From the NCBI GenBank assembly GCA_910584945.1, contig CAJUDY010000001.1:31279-95278 (forward strand): a stretch of DNA of 64,000 bases. Direction: 5' to 3'. This stretch comes from an uncultured Lachnospiraceae bacterium (GTDB lineage: Bacteria > Bacillota > Clostridia > Lachnospirales > Lachnospiraceae). Shown one piece after another: positions 44,528-53,600 of this stretch. Both the position numbers and the translations under genes were made by a program. Under the pieces are notes generated by a model. That model did not search any database. It saw only the letters and a list, made by a program, of their open reading frames with translations, and was not told where the DNA came from. Each line of letters begins with the position of its first letter. Position 1 is the stretch's first letter.

Positions 44528-44556
44528 ATTATAAAAGGAATAAAACAGCGTGTCAA
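44528..44556 (-). promoter_or_regulatory. Perfect-consensus SigA promoter, minus strand
   Basis: Read on the minus strand: TTGACA (44556-44551), a 17-bp spacer and TATAAT (44533-44528). Transcription would begin near 44521, about 40 bases before the GtrB-like start at 44481. This is the strongest promoter match in the glycan region. Confidence 0.85.
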
Positions 44557-44598
44557 TACACGGAAATCGACAATCTTAAAAAGAACAGGCGGTAATCC

Positions 44599-44627
44599 TT
44601 GTAAAAGAAGCCAGAAAGTGTTAGAAT
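44599..44627 (+). promoter_or_regulatory. Promoter of the second polysaccharide operon
   Basis: TTGTAA (44599-44604), a 17-bp spacer, TAGAAT (44622-44627) with extended TGT just upstream. It faces away from the minus-strand promoter 43 bases to its left and lies 70 bases before ATG 44697. The -35 context TTGTAAAA is the same as at 8947 and 21255. Confidence 0.68.
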
Positions 44628-44696
44628 ACTAAACGATTATAAAAACGAGGGAATCTTTGTTTTCATAGAGTGAACCGTAAGAGGGAAGATACTGCC

Positions 44697-46049
44697 ATGG
44701 ATAAATTTGATCAGTACAAAAGGCTGATACGGCTTGGAATTGCCGGTGTGGAGATCCTGATAGAGACATGTTTTTTTGCGGTGGTCTGGTTCGGTCTTTA
44801 CAACGAACGAATGAGGACCCCCTTTGAAAATAAAGGAAACTTGATGATGGTCGGGTGCTATATCTTCTTTCTGACAGTCTTTATCTATATGTACGGAGGC
44901 ATGAAATACGCCTACTACCGGAAAGGGCAGCTGATCCTGTCCCAGACCCTTGGGACGTTGATTGCCAATGCAGTGACTTATATCCAGATTATCATGGTAT
45001 TTGGTATGTTCCCCTTCCCGATTCTCTGGCCGATGTTCGCTCTTTTTGGGGCGGAGTTTCTCGTGATTCTGGTGCTGAATCAAATCTCGGATGTGGTTGT
45101 CCGGAAGATCTTTCCGCCCCGGAAGCTTTTGCTGGTCTGTGATCTGGACCATAAGGATCATCTGCTGAGAAAACTTTCCGGAAGACAGGATCTGTACGAA
45201 ATTTCGAAATGCGTGTCCGCAAAGGAGCCTCTGTACCGGTTAAAGATGGAGGTGCGAAACTGCGACGCCATGATGCTTTACGGGCTGGAAGAACAGAAGC
45301 GCAACATGCTTTTAAAATACTGCTATGAGCGGTCCATCCGGATCTATGTGGCGCCGGAAGTCACGGACATCCTGCTTCGGGGAGCGGATAAGGTGCATTC
45401 CTTTGACACGCCGTTTTTGCTCCTCAGAAACTACGGCCCGTCCTTTGAACAGCGCATTGTAAAAAGACTGATGGACATCGCGCTCTCGGGACTCCTGCTT
45501 CTGATCGCTTCTCCTTTTATGCTTCTGACCGCTGTGGCCATCAAGCTGGAGGACGGAGGCCCGGCTCTTTTTAAGCAGGAGCGGGTGACGGTGAACGGGA
45601 GAAAATTTTTCATCTATAAATTCCGCAGTATGATCGTGGATGCGGAAAAGCACGGAGCGCAGTTTTCCAGCAAGCATGACAGCCGGATCACGAAGGTTGG
45701 AAGGTTTATCCGGGCCACCCGCTTGGACGAGCTGCCCCAGCTTTTGAATATCATCAAAGGGGATATGAGTATTGTGGGTCCCCGCCCGGAACGTCAGCAG
45801 TATATTGACGAGTTCTGTAAGGAGACGCCGGAGTTTATCTACCGCCTGAAGGTAAAAGCGGGGCTGACCGGTTATGCGCAGATTTATGGAAAATACAATA
45901 CGACGCCTCTGGACAAGCTGAAGCTGGACTTGATGTATATTGAGACTTATTCGCTGCTGTCGGATATCCGGCTGATGTTTCTGACGCTGAAAATCATGTT
46001 TACCAAAGAAAGCACAGAGGGCGTGGAGGACGGACAGAACCATGCGTAG
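44697..46049 (+). CDS. Long polyprenyl-phosphate sugar-phosphate transferase (WbaP/CpsE-like)
   Basis: ATG 44697 has gaggga upstream and starts at the conserved cytoplasmic end; GTG 44670 is weaker. 450 residues: four membrane helices (about 10-130), a degenerate nucleotide-binding-like domain (about 140-245), a fifth helix ('IALSGLLLLIASPFMLLTAV', about 262) and the catalytic PGT domain with 'YKFRSMIVDAEKHG', D344-E345 in 'TRLDELPQLLNII' and 'GDMSIVGPRPERQQ'. It starts synthesis of a second lipid-linked unit by moving a hexose- or HexNAc-1-phosphate to undecaprenyl phosphate. It heads the right-hand operon. Confidence 0.93.
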   Translation: MDKFDQYKRLIRLGIAGVEILIETCFFAVVWFGLYNERMRTPFENKGNLMMVGCYIFFLTVFIYMYGGMKYAYYRKGQLILSQTLGTLIANAVTYIQIIMVFGMFPFPILWPMFALFGAEFLVILVLNQISDVVVRKIFPPRKLLLVCDLDHKDHLLRKLSGRQDLYEISKCVSAKEPLYRLKMEVRNCDAMMLYGLEEQKRNMLLKYCYERSIRIYVAPEVTDILLRGADKVHSFDTPFLLLRNYGPSFEQRIVKRLMDIALSGLLLLIASPFMLLTAVAIKLEDGGPALFKQERVTVNGRKFFIYKFRSMIVDAEKHGAQFSSKHDSRITKVGRFIRATRLDELPQLLNIIKGDMSIVGPRPERQQYIDEFCKETPEFIYRLKVKAGLTGYAQIYGKYNTTPLDKLKLDLMYIETYSLLSDIRLMFLTLKIMFTKESTEGVEDGQNHA

Positions 46050-47304
46050 ATTCTGGATTTTTAATCATTATGCGACGACGCCGAAGACGGGGCCGATGCT
46101 GAGACATTATTATTTCGCGGAATGTCTGCGGGAGAAGGGAATCGAGACCACGGTCTTTGCGGCTAACGAGCTGCACCAGACCGGGGACCGGGTGGATACG
46201 GCCGGAAAACCGTATCTTCGGACAGAGGAAGGAAAGGTTCCCTTTGTGTTTGTAAAAACCAGCCCCTATGAGGGAAACGGACTTTCCAGAGTGAAAAATA
46301 TGTTGTCCTTTTTCTTCGGACTCCTCCGCATCGCCGGAGGTTATGCCAGAAAGTACGGCAGACCGGATGTGATCATGGGGTCCAGCGCCCATCCGCTGAC
46401 CAGCATCGCTGGTATTTTTGTGGCGCGGCGTTTTCATGTACCGGCGATTGTGGAAGTCCGCGACCTGTGGCCGGAGGCGATCTTTTCCTTTGGAAAAGTA
46501 AAGATGGACAGTTTGCCCGGAAAATTGTTGAGTGCTGGGGAAAAATGGATGTATGTCCATGCAGACGCCATCGTGTTCACCAAAGAAGGGGATGTGGACC
46601 ACATCAAAGAGATGGGCTGGGATATCGGACACGGCGGGAAGATTGATTTGCACAAATGTTTTTATGTAAACAACGGAGTGAAGCTGGCCGATTATGAGCG
46701 GAGCATACAGGAAGACATCTTAGAAGATAAAGATCTGGAGGAGGACATCTTCAAGGTGATTTATACCGGAACCATCCGCCCGGTCAACAATGTGGGAAAC
46801 CTGCTGGATACGGCGAAGCTTTTAAAGGGCTGTCCCGATATCCGTTTTCTGATTTTCGGAGGAGGAAGCCAGCTGGAGGAACTTAAACGGCGGGTGAAGG
46901 ATGAGAAGATTACCAATGTGGTTTTTAAAGGTTTTGTGGAGAAAAAATACATTCCCTATATTCTGAGCAGATCCTCTGTGAACATCCTGAATTATTCTCA
47001 GTCTCAGTACAACTGGTCCCGGGGGAACAGCTCCAACAAACTGTTTGAATATATGGCCAGCGGGAAGCCCATCATCTCTACGGTAAAGATGGGATACTGT
47101 ATCCTCAGCCGGTATCGGTGCGGGCTCTCCCTGGAAGCATGTACCCCCGAGGCGCTGGCTAAGGAGATTCGCCGTATGCACGATCTCCCCCGGGAGAATT
47201 ACGCGGTGATGGCGGAAAACGCAAGAAAAGGCGCGGAAGATTTTGACTTTTCGGTACTGACCGAGCGGCTGTATCAGGTGATTCGATATGTGGAAAAAGA
47301 TTGA
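46042..47304 (+). CDS. Family 4 glycosyltransferase (WbuB-like)
   Basis: 420 residues overlapping the initiating transferase by 8 bases. It opens 'FWIFNHYATTPKTGPMLRHY', has 'SSAHPLTSIAGIFVARR' (about 112) and 'VEVRDLWPEA', with the donor domain starting 'KVIYTGTIRPVNNVGN' (about 238) and 'EYMASGKPIISTV' near 335. It is a paralogue of the protein at 25952-27193, with matching order of motifs. WbuB-type enzymes transfer FucNAc-like or other N-acetyl sugars as the second step after the PGT. Unlike its paralogue, it is uniformly GC-rich. Confidence 0.92.
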   Translation: MRRFWIFNHYATTPKTGPMLRHYYFAECLREKGIETTVFAANELHQTGDRVDTAGKPYLRTEEGKVPFVFVKTSPYEGNGLSRVKNMLSFFFGLLRIAGGYARKYGRPDVIMGSSAHPLTSIAGIFVARRFHVPAIVEVRDLWPEAIFSFGKVKMDSLPGKLLSAGEKWMYVHADAIVFTKEGDVDHIKEMGWDIGHGGKIDLHKCFYVNNGVKLADYERSIQEDILEDKDLEEDIFKVIYTGTIRPVNNVGNLLDTAKLLKGCPDIRFLIFGGGSQLEELKRRVKDEKITNVVFKGFVEKKYIPYILSRSSVNILNYSQSQYNWSRGNSSNKLFEYMASGKPIISTVKMGYCILSRYRCGLSLEACTPEALAKEIRRMHDLPRENYAVMAENARKGAEDFDFSVLTERLYQVIRYVEKD

Positions 47305-48964
47305 TCATTATTACTGGACCTTAAAATATCTGAAAAAAAGTCAGCTTGGCTATCTGGTGAAAAACAGGCTGGAGCGCAGGAATCGGGCCGTTGCCAGCCT
47401 TCCGGCTCCGGTTACGGCTTCCTTGCCTCTGTGGATGGAGGAGCTGGACGAGGATTCCGAATATTTGAAGCGGTTTGACACGGAGGAGCTCCTGGAAGGG
47501 ACGGTTACACTGCTTCATGAGAGCGGCCGACCAGGAGGAAAGAACTGGGGGGAGGATGAAAAGTCCCACCTGTGGAACTTTAACCTGCATTATCTGGAAT
47601 TCCTGATTCCTCTAGCCGCGGCCTGGCGCAAAAAAAAAGAGTCAAAGTATTATGAGTGTTTCCGCCGTTATGTGAGAAGCTGGATGTCGGAGAACCGGAG
47701 GGGAACCGGAGACGGCTGGCATCCCTACACCATTTCTCTTCGTCTTACGAATCTGTGGATCTGTATGGACGGTTTCCGGGAGCCGCTTAAGGAAGACGAG
47801 GAATTTCTGCAGGAACTGCAGAACAGCATGTATGCCCAGTATTGCCATTTACAGAAAAAGCTGGAGCGGCATCTTCTGGGAAATCATTATTTTGAAAATC
47901 TAAAGGCGGTGCTTCTTGGCTCCCTCTACTTTCAGGAAGCAGAGGTTTATCAAGAATATAAGAAAATGTTCGGGCAGGAGATCCGGGAACAGATTCTCCC
48001 GGACGGGGTACACTATGAACGAAGTATGATGTACCATAAGATCATCCTGGAAGATCTCCTTCGTACGGCAAGAGCCATGCAGGCTTCCGGGAAAAGGGTG
48101 AAACAACCTTTGAGAGAGGTTCTAAAGAAAATGGCCGACGCTGCGTATTCTCTGGAGGAGGGCATGGGGCGGACGCCGCTCTTCAACGACGCCGGGGACA
48201 ATGTGGCAAGGCCTCTCTCCGGACTTCTGGCAGTCCTGAAAAACGAATACGGAATTGTGCCAAAGCAGCAGGCGGCATTGGAACAGGCAGGGTATTACTG
48301 TCTGAGAGACAGGAACAAAAAGCTGGTCTTCGACGCCGGGGAGATGGCGCCTGACCATATGCCGGGGCACGGGCACTGCGACGGATTGAGCTTTGAACTT
48401 TCCTGGAAAGGAAGACCCCTCTTTGTGAACGCCGGGACCGGGCTGTATCAGGGGGCGCTTCGCCCGTATTTCCGCAGTACCATGGCCCACAATACCGTGG
48501 TGATCGAAGGCGAAGAGCAGTCAGACTGCTGGGGAGAGCACCGAGTGGGCAGACGAATCCGGGAGGTCACTGGAAGCATCAACGGCCATGAAGTGAAAGG
48601 AAGCCTGGTGACTGCTTCCGGCAGGACCCAGAGCAGAAGCATCGAGTTTGTCAGCGGTCAGGTGTTGGTCTGTGATCAGATCTTTGGGCACGCGGACGGA
48701 TACCTTCATCTGGCTCCGGAATACCAGTATGTACCACAGGGGAAAAAGATACTGGTTCAGAACCGAACGGACACTGTGGAAGTGATTTGTGAGATCGAAC
48801 CGGAGGAATATGACCATTGGGAGATTTTAGATTCAGGGGAAGCAGGTTCTTATGCGCCGGAGTTTGGGAAGATCGAAGAGATACAGGTTTTGAAGGTTTC
48901 CTGGGAAGGAGACGGAACAGGGCACTGTATGATTTTGGAATTTAAGGAAAAGAATACAAGATGA
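47288..48964 (+). CDS. Heparinase II/III-like protein
   Basis: 558 residues. The N-terminal helical toroid (about 60-310) carries 'NFNLHYLEFLIPLAAAW', 'WHPYTISLRLTNLWIC', 'LLGNHYFENLKAVLLG' and 'DGVHYERSMMYHKIILED'; the C-terminal beta-sandwich (about 340-550) has 'PGHGHCDGLSFELSW' and 'STMAHNTVVIEGEEQ'. These are the alginate-lyase/heparinase II/III family motifs. There is no signal peptide, so it acts inside the cell or as a non-classical factor. Related genes sit in many capsule clusters beside bi-domain oxidoreductases, where the role is not settled: uronic acid lyase or editing of the polymer. It overlaps the preceding gene by 17 bases. Confidence 0.9.
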   Translation: MWKKIDHYYWTLKYLKKSQLGYLVKNRLERRNRAVASLPAPVTASLPLWMEELDEDSEYLKRFDTEELLEGTVTLLHESGRPGGKNWGEDEKSHLWNFNLHYLEFLIPLAAAWRKKKESKYYECFRRYVRSWMSENRRGTGDGWHPYTISLRLTNLWICMDGFREPLKEDEEFLQELQNSMYAQYCHLQKKLERHLLGNHYFENLKAVLLGSLYFQEAEVYQEYKKMFGQEIREQILPDGVHYERSMMYHKIILEDLLRTARAMQASGKRVKQPLREVLKKMADAAYSLEEGMGRTPLFNDAGDNVARPLSGLLAVLKNEYGIVPKQQAALEQAGYYCLRDRNKKLVFDAGEMAPDHMPGHGHCDGLSFELSWKGRPLFVNAGTGLYQGALRPYFRSTMAHNTVVIEGEEQSDCWGEHRVGRRIREVTGSINGHEVKGSLVTASGRTQSRSIEFVSGQVLVCDQIFGHADGYLHLAPEYQYVPQGKKILVQNRTDTVEVICEIEPEEYDHWEILDSGEAGSYAPEFGKIEEIQVLKVSWEGDGTGHCMILEFKEKNTR

Positions 48965-48990
48965 TAAGAGTGATGGTATGAGGAGACACG

Positions 48991-50214
48991 ATGATTAATG
49001 TAGTAGGACTTGGATACATCGGACTGCCCACCGCACTGATGTTCGCGGCCCATGGGGTAGAAGTGGTGGGGACAGATTACAATGGAGCGCTGGTGGATAC
49101 CCTGAACAGCGGAAAGACCACCTTTGAAGAAGAGGGCCTTTCGGAACTGTTCCAGGAGGCGGTCAGAAAGGGAATTCGTTTTTCCACGGATTATCAAAGT
49201 ACGGATCTCTATATCGTGGCGGTGCCCACGCCCTATGACAAGGCGAGCAAGAAAGTGGACGCCAGCTATGTGGCGAGAGCCGTGAAAAATGTGATGGAGG
49301 TGTGCCCCAAAGGGGCGGCTGTGGTGGTGGAATCCACGGTATCTCCGGGAACCATCGACAAATATGTGCGCCCGGTGGTGGAGGAAAGGGGCTTTGTGAT
49401 CGGGGAAGACATTCATCTGGTTCATGCGCCGGAGCGGATTATCCCCGGAAATATGGTTTATGAACTGAAGCACAATTCCCGCACCATCGGCGCGGACAGC
49501 CGTGAGATCGGGGAGAAAGTAAAAGCGCTGTACCATTCCTTCTGTGAAGGAGAGATTGTGGTGACGGACATCCGGACGGCGGAGATGACGAAGGTGGTGG
49601 AGAATACCTTCCGGGATATCAACATCGCCTTTGCCAACGAACTGGCAAAGATCTGCCGCTCAGACAATATGGACGTCTACGAGATCATCCGGATTGCCAA
49701 CAAGCATCCCCGGGTCAATATCCTGACGCCGGGACCGGGTGTGGGCGGACACTGCATCTCCGTGGACCCCTGGTTCCTGGTGGGGGACTATCCGGGACTT
49801 GCCAATATCATCCTTTCCGCCCGCAAGATCAATGATTCCATGCCGGACTTCGTGCTGGAACGGATTCATACGATCATGAAAGAAAATCAGATAACCGATG
49901 TGGGGAGAGTGGGACTTTACGGTCTGACCTACAAGGAAAATGTGGACGACATGAGAGAAAGTCCGACCTTACAGATGCTGGAGAGTATGGAGCGGCATCT
50001 GTGCGGCGGTCAGATCAAAGTCTATGATCCTTATGTGACCCGGGATGTGGTGAAAAATCAGTATCATGATCTGGACGCATTTCTTCGTGATGTAGATCTG
50101 GTGGTGCTCCTGGTGGGGCATGATGAAATCAAAGCGCAGATGGAGAAGCTGAAAGGCAAGATCATTCTGGACACCAGGCATATCTGTTTCCTGGACGGAG
50201 TCTATCGCTTATAG
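48991..50214 (+). CDS. Nucleotide-sugar 6-dehydrogenase (UDP-ManNAc dehydrogenase, WecC-like)
   Basis: 407 residues. 'INVVGLGYIGLPTALMFAA' (NAD site), 'AVPTPYDKASKKVDASYV' (about 76), 'HAPERIIPGNMVYEL' and the catalytic C255 in 'GPGVGGHCISVDPWF' place it in the UDP-glucose/GDP-mannose dehydrogenase superfamily, WecC-type subgroup. It would oxidise UDP-ManNAc to UDP-ManNAcA. The UDP-ManNAc source would be the epimerase at 35678, or one elsewhere in the genome. It is followed after 13 bases by the bi-domain oxidoreductase, and together with the heparinase-like gene it points to a uronic-acid-containing polymer. Confidence 0.92.
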   Translation: MINVVGLGYIGLPTALMFAAHGVEVVGTDYNGALVDTLNSGKTTFEEEGLSELFQEAVRKGIRFSTDYQSTDLYIVAVPTPYDKASKKVDASYVARAVKNVMEVCPKGAAVVVESTVSPGTIDKYVRPVVEERGFVIGEDIHLVHAPERIIPGNMVYELKHNSRTIGADSREIGEKVKALYHSFCEGEIVVTDIRTAEMTKVVENTFRDINIAFANELAKICRSDNMDVYEIIRIANKHPRVNILTPGPGVGGHCISVDPWFLVGDYPGLANIILSARKINDSMPDFVLERIHTIMKENQITDVGRVGLYGLTYKENVDDMRESPTLQMLESMERHLCGGQIKVYDPYVTRDVVKNQYHDLDAFLRDVDLVVLLVGHDEIKAQMEKLKGKIILDTRHICFLDGVYRL

Positions 50215-50227
50215 AAGGGAGTAGATA

Positions 50228-52348
50228 ATGAAGCAGTTATTCTTAAATGTAAAGGACGGCAGCGTGAAGCTGATCGATCAGCCCATGCCTGTGGTCAAAG
50301 ACAATATGGCGCTGGTAGAGAGCCTGTACACGGTGGTCAGCGCCGGGACGGAACGGGGGCTTGCTTCCTTCGGTGGGAAGAATCTGGTGCAGAAAGCCAT
50401 CGAGCGTCCGGACCAGGTGAAAAAAGTGCTGGAAAAGCTGTCTACGGACGGCCTGGTGACGACTATGGAAAGCGCCTTCAACAAGCTGGCGGAACCCATG
50501 CCCATGGGGTACTCCGGTGTGGGGCGGGTGATTGCCTGCGGAACCGGCGTGACCGAAGTGCAGGCGGGGGATCTGGTGGCCATGGTGGGTACGGCCTATC
50601 ACTGCGAGATCAACCGGGTGAGCCGCACCATGCTCACAAAAGTCCCGGAGACGCTCACCGACTACCGCCAGGCGGCGTTCTGTGCCCTGGGCGGAATTGC
50701 GCTGGAAGGGATTCATCAGGCGGAAGTGATCCCAGGAGAGACCGTGGCGGTCATCGGCCTGGGCCTGGTGGGGCAGATCGTCTGCCGGATTCTGGACGCC
50801 TACGGCTGCGATGTGATCGGCTATGATGTGGCGGACAAGCAGATGGAGGGGACCCGCCTTCTGTCCTTTATCAATTCCGCCGACGATCACGCGGTGGATA
50901 TGACCAAATCCCTGACCCACGGGCGGGGTGCGGACAAGGTGATCATCACGGCGGCCGCCGACAGCAACGCGCCCATGGATCTGGCCGCGGCGATTGCGAG
51001 AGACCGGGGAATCATCTGCATGATCGGGGTGACCCGGATGAACATTGACCGCCGTCCCTACTATGAACGGGAGCTTTCCTTCCGGATTGCCCGTTCCTAC
51101 GGGGCAGGCCGCTACGATCCGGTCTATGAGGAAAAAGGCGTCGATTATCCCATCGGTTACGTGCGCTTTACAGAAGGGCGCAACATCGAAGAATTTGTCC
51201 GCCTGCTGGCCCAGAAGCGGCTTCAGGTGGCGGACCTGATCACCCATGAGATTCCTTTTGATCAGGCGTCGGAAGCCTATGAGATGATCACGAAGAATCC
51301 GAACCATGAACGCTACATCGGAGTGCTCTTAAAATACAGTGAAAACGACGAAAAATGGCAGGATACCATTCCGAACATTCCAGCAAAATCCAGGGTGTCC
51401 GGCGGGAAGATTCGTCTCGGCCTGATCGGCGCGGGAAACTTTGTGCGGAGTACCATGCTGCCGGTGATGAAGGAGACGAAGAAATATGAATTCCGGGGAC
51501 TTGCCACCACCGGCGGAGTGGGCGGAGCCCAGGTGAACGACGGAACGCCCTTTGCCTATACGACGAATAATTACAAGAAACTGTTGTCCGATCCGGAGAT
51601 TGATCTCATCGCAGTTTCCACCCAGCACAACAGCCACGCCAGATTCATCGTGGAGGCCCTAGAGGCGGGGAAAAATGTCTACTGTGAGAAGCCTCTGTGT
51701 CTGACCCTTGAGGAACTGGAGCGCATCAAAGAAGCTTATGAACATTCCAAAGGAGAATTGTTTTGCGGGCTGAACCGGAGGTATGCCCCCTTGATTCAGC
51801 AGATCAAAAAGGAGATGCAGACAGACCAGATCCCGGCGGTGTATGACTTTATCGCCAACGCCGGATATATTCCCAACAGCCACTGGGTTCACGACGAAGC
51901 GGCGGGAGGCGGACGGATCTTGGGCGAGGCCTGTCATTTTGTGGATCTGATTCAGTATCTGGACGGCAGCAGGCTAAAAGAACTGAACATTACGGCGGCG
52001 GACAACCCGGCTTATCCCATGAAGGATAATGTGCTGATCACCATGAAATTCGCTTCTGGAGCTATCGGAAATATCCTTTATTCCTCCATGGGCTCGAAAA
52101 AATATCCCAAGGAGCAGCTGCGTGTGCTGTCCAACGGGGCCGTCTATGTGATGGACAATTTTATTCGGTTACAGAAATATGGGAGCACCAAGTCGGCGAA
52201 AGAAAAACTGGAGCAGGATAAGGGCATCAAGGCGGAGTACGAATACATCGCTCAGGTTTTGAAAGGGAAGAAGAAAAACGCGGCGATTCAGGACGCCTTT
52301 CTGGGACAGGAGCTTCTGATCAAAGCTATGCAGAAGGTGAGAGGATGA
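50228..52348 (+). CDS. Bi-domain oxidoreductase (zinc-type MDR fused to Gfo/Idh/MocA)
   Basis: 706 residues. The N-terminal half (about 1-370) is a medium-chain alcohol-dehydrogenase-like domain with 'ALGGIALEGIHQAEVIPGE', the Rossmann 'VAVIGLGLVGQIVCRIL' (about 172) and 'MIGVTRMNIDRRP'. The C-terminal half (about 385-706) is a Gfo/Idh/MocA domain with 'IRLGLIGAGNFVRSTMLPV', 'NVYCEKPLCLTLEELERI' (EKP lysine about 486) and 'ILGEACHFVDLIQYL'. This fusion is well known in capsule loci next to heparinase II/III genes; it probably performs linked oxidation and reduction of a sugar. The exact substrate is unknown. Confidence 0.92.
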   Translation: MKQLFLNVKDGSVKLIDQPMPVVKDNMALVESLYTVVSAGTERGLASFGGKNLVQKAIERPDQVKKVLEKLSTDGLVTTMESAFNKLAEPMPMGYSGVGRVIACGTGVTEVQAGDLVAMVGTAYHCEINRVSRTMLTKVPETLTDYRQAAFCALGGIALEGIHQAEVIPGETVAVIGLGLVGQIVCRILDAYGCDVIGYDVADKQMEGTRLLSFINSADDHAVDMTKSLTHGRGADKVIITAAADSNAPMDLAAAIARDRGIICMIGVTRMNIDRRPYYERELSFRIARSYGAGRYDPVYEEKGVDYPIGYVRFTEGRNIEEFVRLLAQKRLQVADLITHEIPFDQASEAYEMITKNPNHERYIGVLLKYSENDEKWQDTIPNIPAKSRVSGGKIRLGLIGAGNFVRSTMLPVMKETKKYEFRGLATTGGVGGAQVNDGTPFAYTTNNYKKLLSDPEIDLIAVSTQHNSHARFIVEALEAGKNVYCEKPLCLTLEELERIKEAYEHSKGELFCGLNRRYAPLIQQIKKEMQTDQIPAVYDFIANAGYIPNSHWVHDEAAGGGRILGEACHFVDLIQYLDGSRLKELNITAADNPAYPMKDNVLITMKFASGAIGNILYSSMGSKKYPKEQLRVLSNGAVYVMDNFIRLQKYGSTKSAKEKLEQDKGIKAEYEYIAQVLKGKKKNAAIQDAFLGQELLIKAMQKVRG

Positions 52349-53343
52349 GAATCCTGGTCTATGATGTGGCGGCGGACAGCGGCGGCGCGGCCACGGTGCT
52401 GCAAAGCTTTTATGAGGAATTCTGCAAGGACAGGGACAACGAGTACGTTTTTGTGCTGAGCGTCTTTCGATTGGAGACAAAGCCTCACATTGAAGTGGTG
52501 AACATTCCGTGGATCAAAAAAAGTCCCCTGCACCGGCTGTACTTCGATCAAGTTGTCGCGCACCGACTGGTCAAAAAATATCGGATTGATCAGGTCCTGT
52601 CTTTGCAGAATATCGAACTGCCCCGCGCAGGGGTGCCCCAGGTGGTGTATGAACACAACGCCCTGCCCTTTGCGGAGTACCGGTTCAAGCCATGGGAAGC
52701 GCTTCGTCCCTGGATGACCCAGCAGATCCTGGGCCGGATGATGAAAGCGTCCATTCGCCGCGCGAAAAAGGTACTGGTACAGACCAACTGGATGAAGGCA
52801 GAGATCGCAAGGCAGTGCCAGATTCCTGAAAATCGGATAGAAGTCAAACTTCCGGCGGTGGAAATGCTAAAGACGGATCCCTGGCGTCTGGACGAAAAAA
52901 AGCCAGTGTTCTTTTACCCTGCCAACGCGTCCGCCTATAAAAATCACCGGACCTTCCTGAAAGCCTGCCAATATCTCCAAAAGGCGGGATACAAGGATTA
53001 TCAGGTGATCTGGACCGTGGCCGGCGACGAGAACAAAGGGATGCAGGCCATCAAAAAAGAGGCGGAGGAGTGGAAGCTGCCGATTGCTTTTCGAGGTCCC
53101 ATGTCGAGAAGAGAACTGTTCGACCTGTACGCTTCTTCCGTACTGGTGTTTCCTTCTTATGTTGAGACCATCGGCCTGCCGCTGTTAGAGGCAAAATCAG
53201 CCGGGGGCTGGATTCTGGCGGCGGACTGCCTGTACGCCAGAGACTGTGTGGGAGACTATCCGCGGGCGGCTTTTTTTGAAACCTTTGACAGTAAAACGCT
53301 GGGGCGGATGATGAGAAGATGGCTGAAAAGAATTGAAAAATAG
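52345..53343 (+). CDS. Family 4 glycosyltransferase
   Basis: 332 residues, coupled to the bi-domain gene by ATGA (52345-52348). The N-terminus 'ILVYDVAADSGGAATVLQSF' is a GT-B start with a glycine-rich acceptor loop; 'VYEHNALPF', 'PVFFYPANASAYKNHRTF' (about 188) and the C-terminal 'LVFPSYVETIGLPLLEAKSA' (about 271), holding the EX7E motif, complete the GT4 pattern. It ends the right-hand operon; a hairpin follows at 53367-53391. It likely adds the last sugar of this unit. Confidence 0.92.
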   Translation: MRILVYDVAADSGGAATVLQSFYEEFCKDRDNEYVFVLSVFRLETKPHIEVVNIPWIKKSPLHRLYFDQVVAHRLVKKYRIDQVLSLQNIELPRAGVPQVVYEHNALPFAEYRFKPWEALRPWMTQQILGRMMKASIRRAKKVLVQTNWMKAEIARQCQIPENRIEVKLPAVEMLKTDPWRLDEKKPVFFYPANASAYKNHRTFLKACQYLQKAGYKDYQVIWTVAGDENKGMQAIKKEAEEWKLPIAFRGPMSRRELFDLYASSVLVFPSYVETIGLPLLEAKSAGGWILAADCLYARDCVGDYPRAAFFETFDSKTLGRMMRRWLKRIEK

Positions 53344-53366
53344 TCGAAAATAGTATATATTGAGGT

Positions 53367-53391
53367 AGGTGTCAAAAGTATTTTGACACCT
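53367..53391 (+). terminator. Perfect hairpin after the second glycan operon
   Basis: AGGTGTCAAAA (53367-53377), loop GTA, and TTTTGACACCT (53381-53391). It lies 24 bases after the stop at 53343. There is no U-tract beyond the stem, so it is a weak intrinsic terminator by rule, though position fits. It abuts the repeat element that follows. Confidence 0.6.
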
Positions 53392-53565
53392 ATGATACCA
53401 CGGATTGCTCCGCGCACTGCGCTCCCGCAATCCTAAAACACCTCAAATACGCTCATTTTTCTGCGAAAAATGGCTACTTTTCGGTGTTTTGCGGGTCCCA
53501 AGTTCAAAAATCCTCCCGCAAGCAAGCTTGCATCGGATTTTCGACCTTTTGACCCTGGTATCATA
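53391..53565. repeat. 175-bp structured element with terminal inverted repeats
   Basis: The outer arms are TATGATACCA (53391-53400) and TGGTATCATA (53556-53565). Inside are four further stems: GGATTGC 53402-53408 with 53427-53433; AAAACACC 53435-53442 with 53483-53490, enclosing ATTTTTC/GAAAAAT at 53455-53461 and 53465-53471; AAAATCC 53507-53513 with 53535-53541, enclosing GCAAGC/GCTTGC at 53518-53531. No coding frame fits. This looks like a MITE- or REP-like dispersed element, or a folded RNA; copy number cannot be tested here. It fills most of the gap between 53343 and 53601, where I see no convincing promoter. Confidence 0.65.
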
Positions 53566-53600
53566 TATTATAAAAAATATGGAAAAGGATGGGAGATAAA

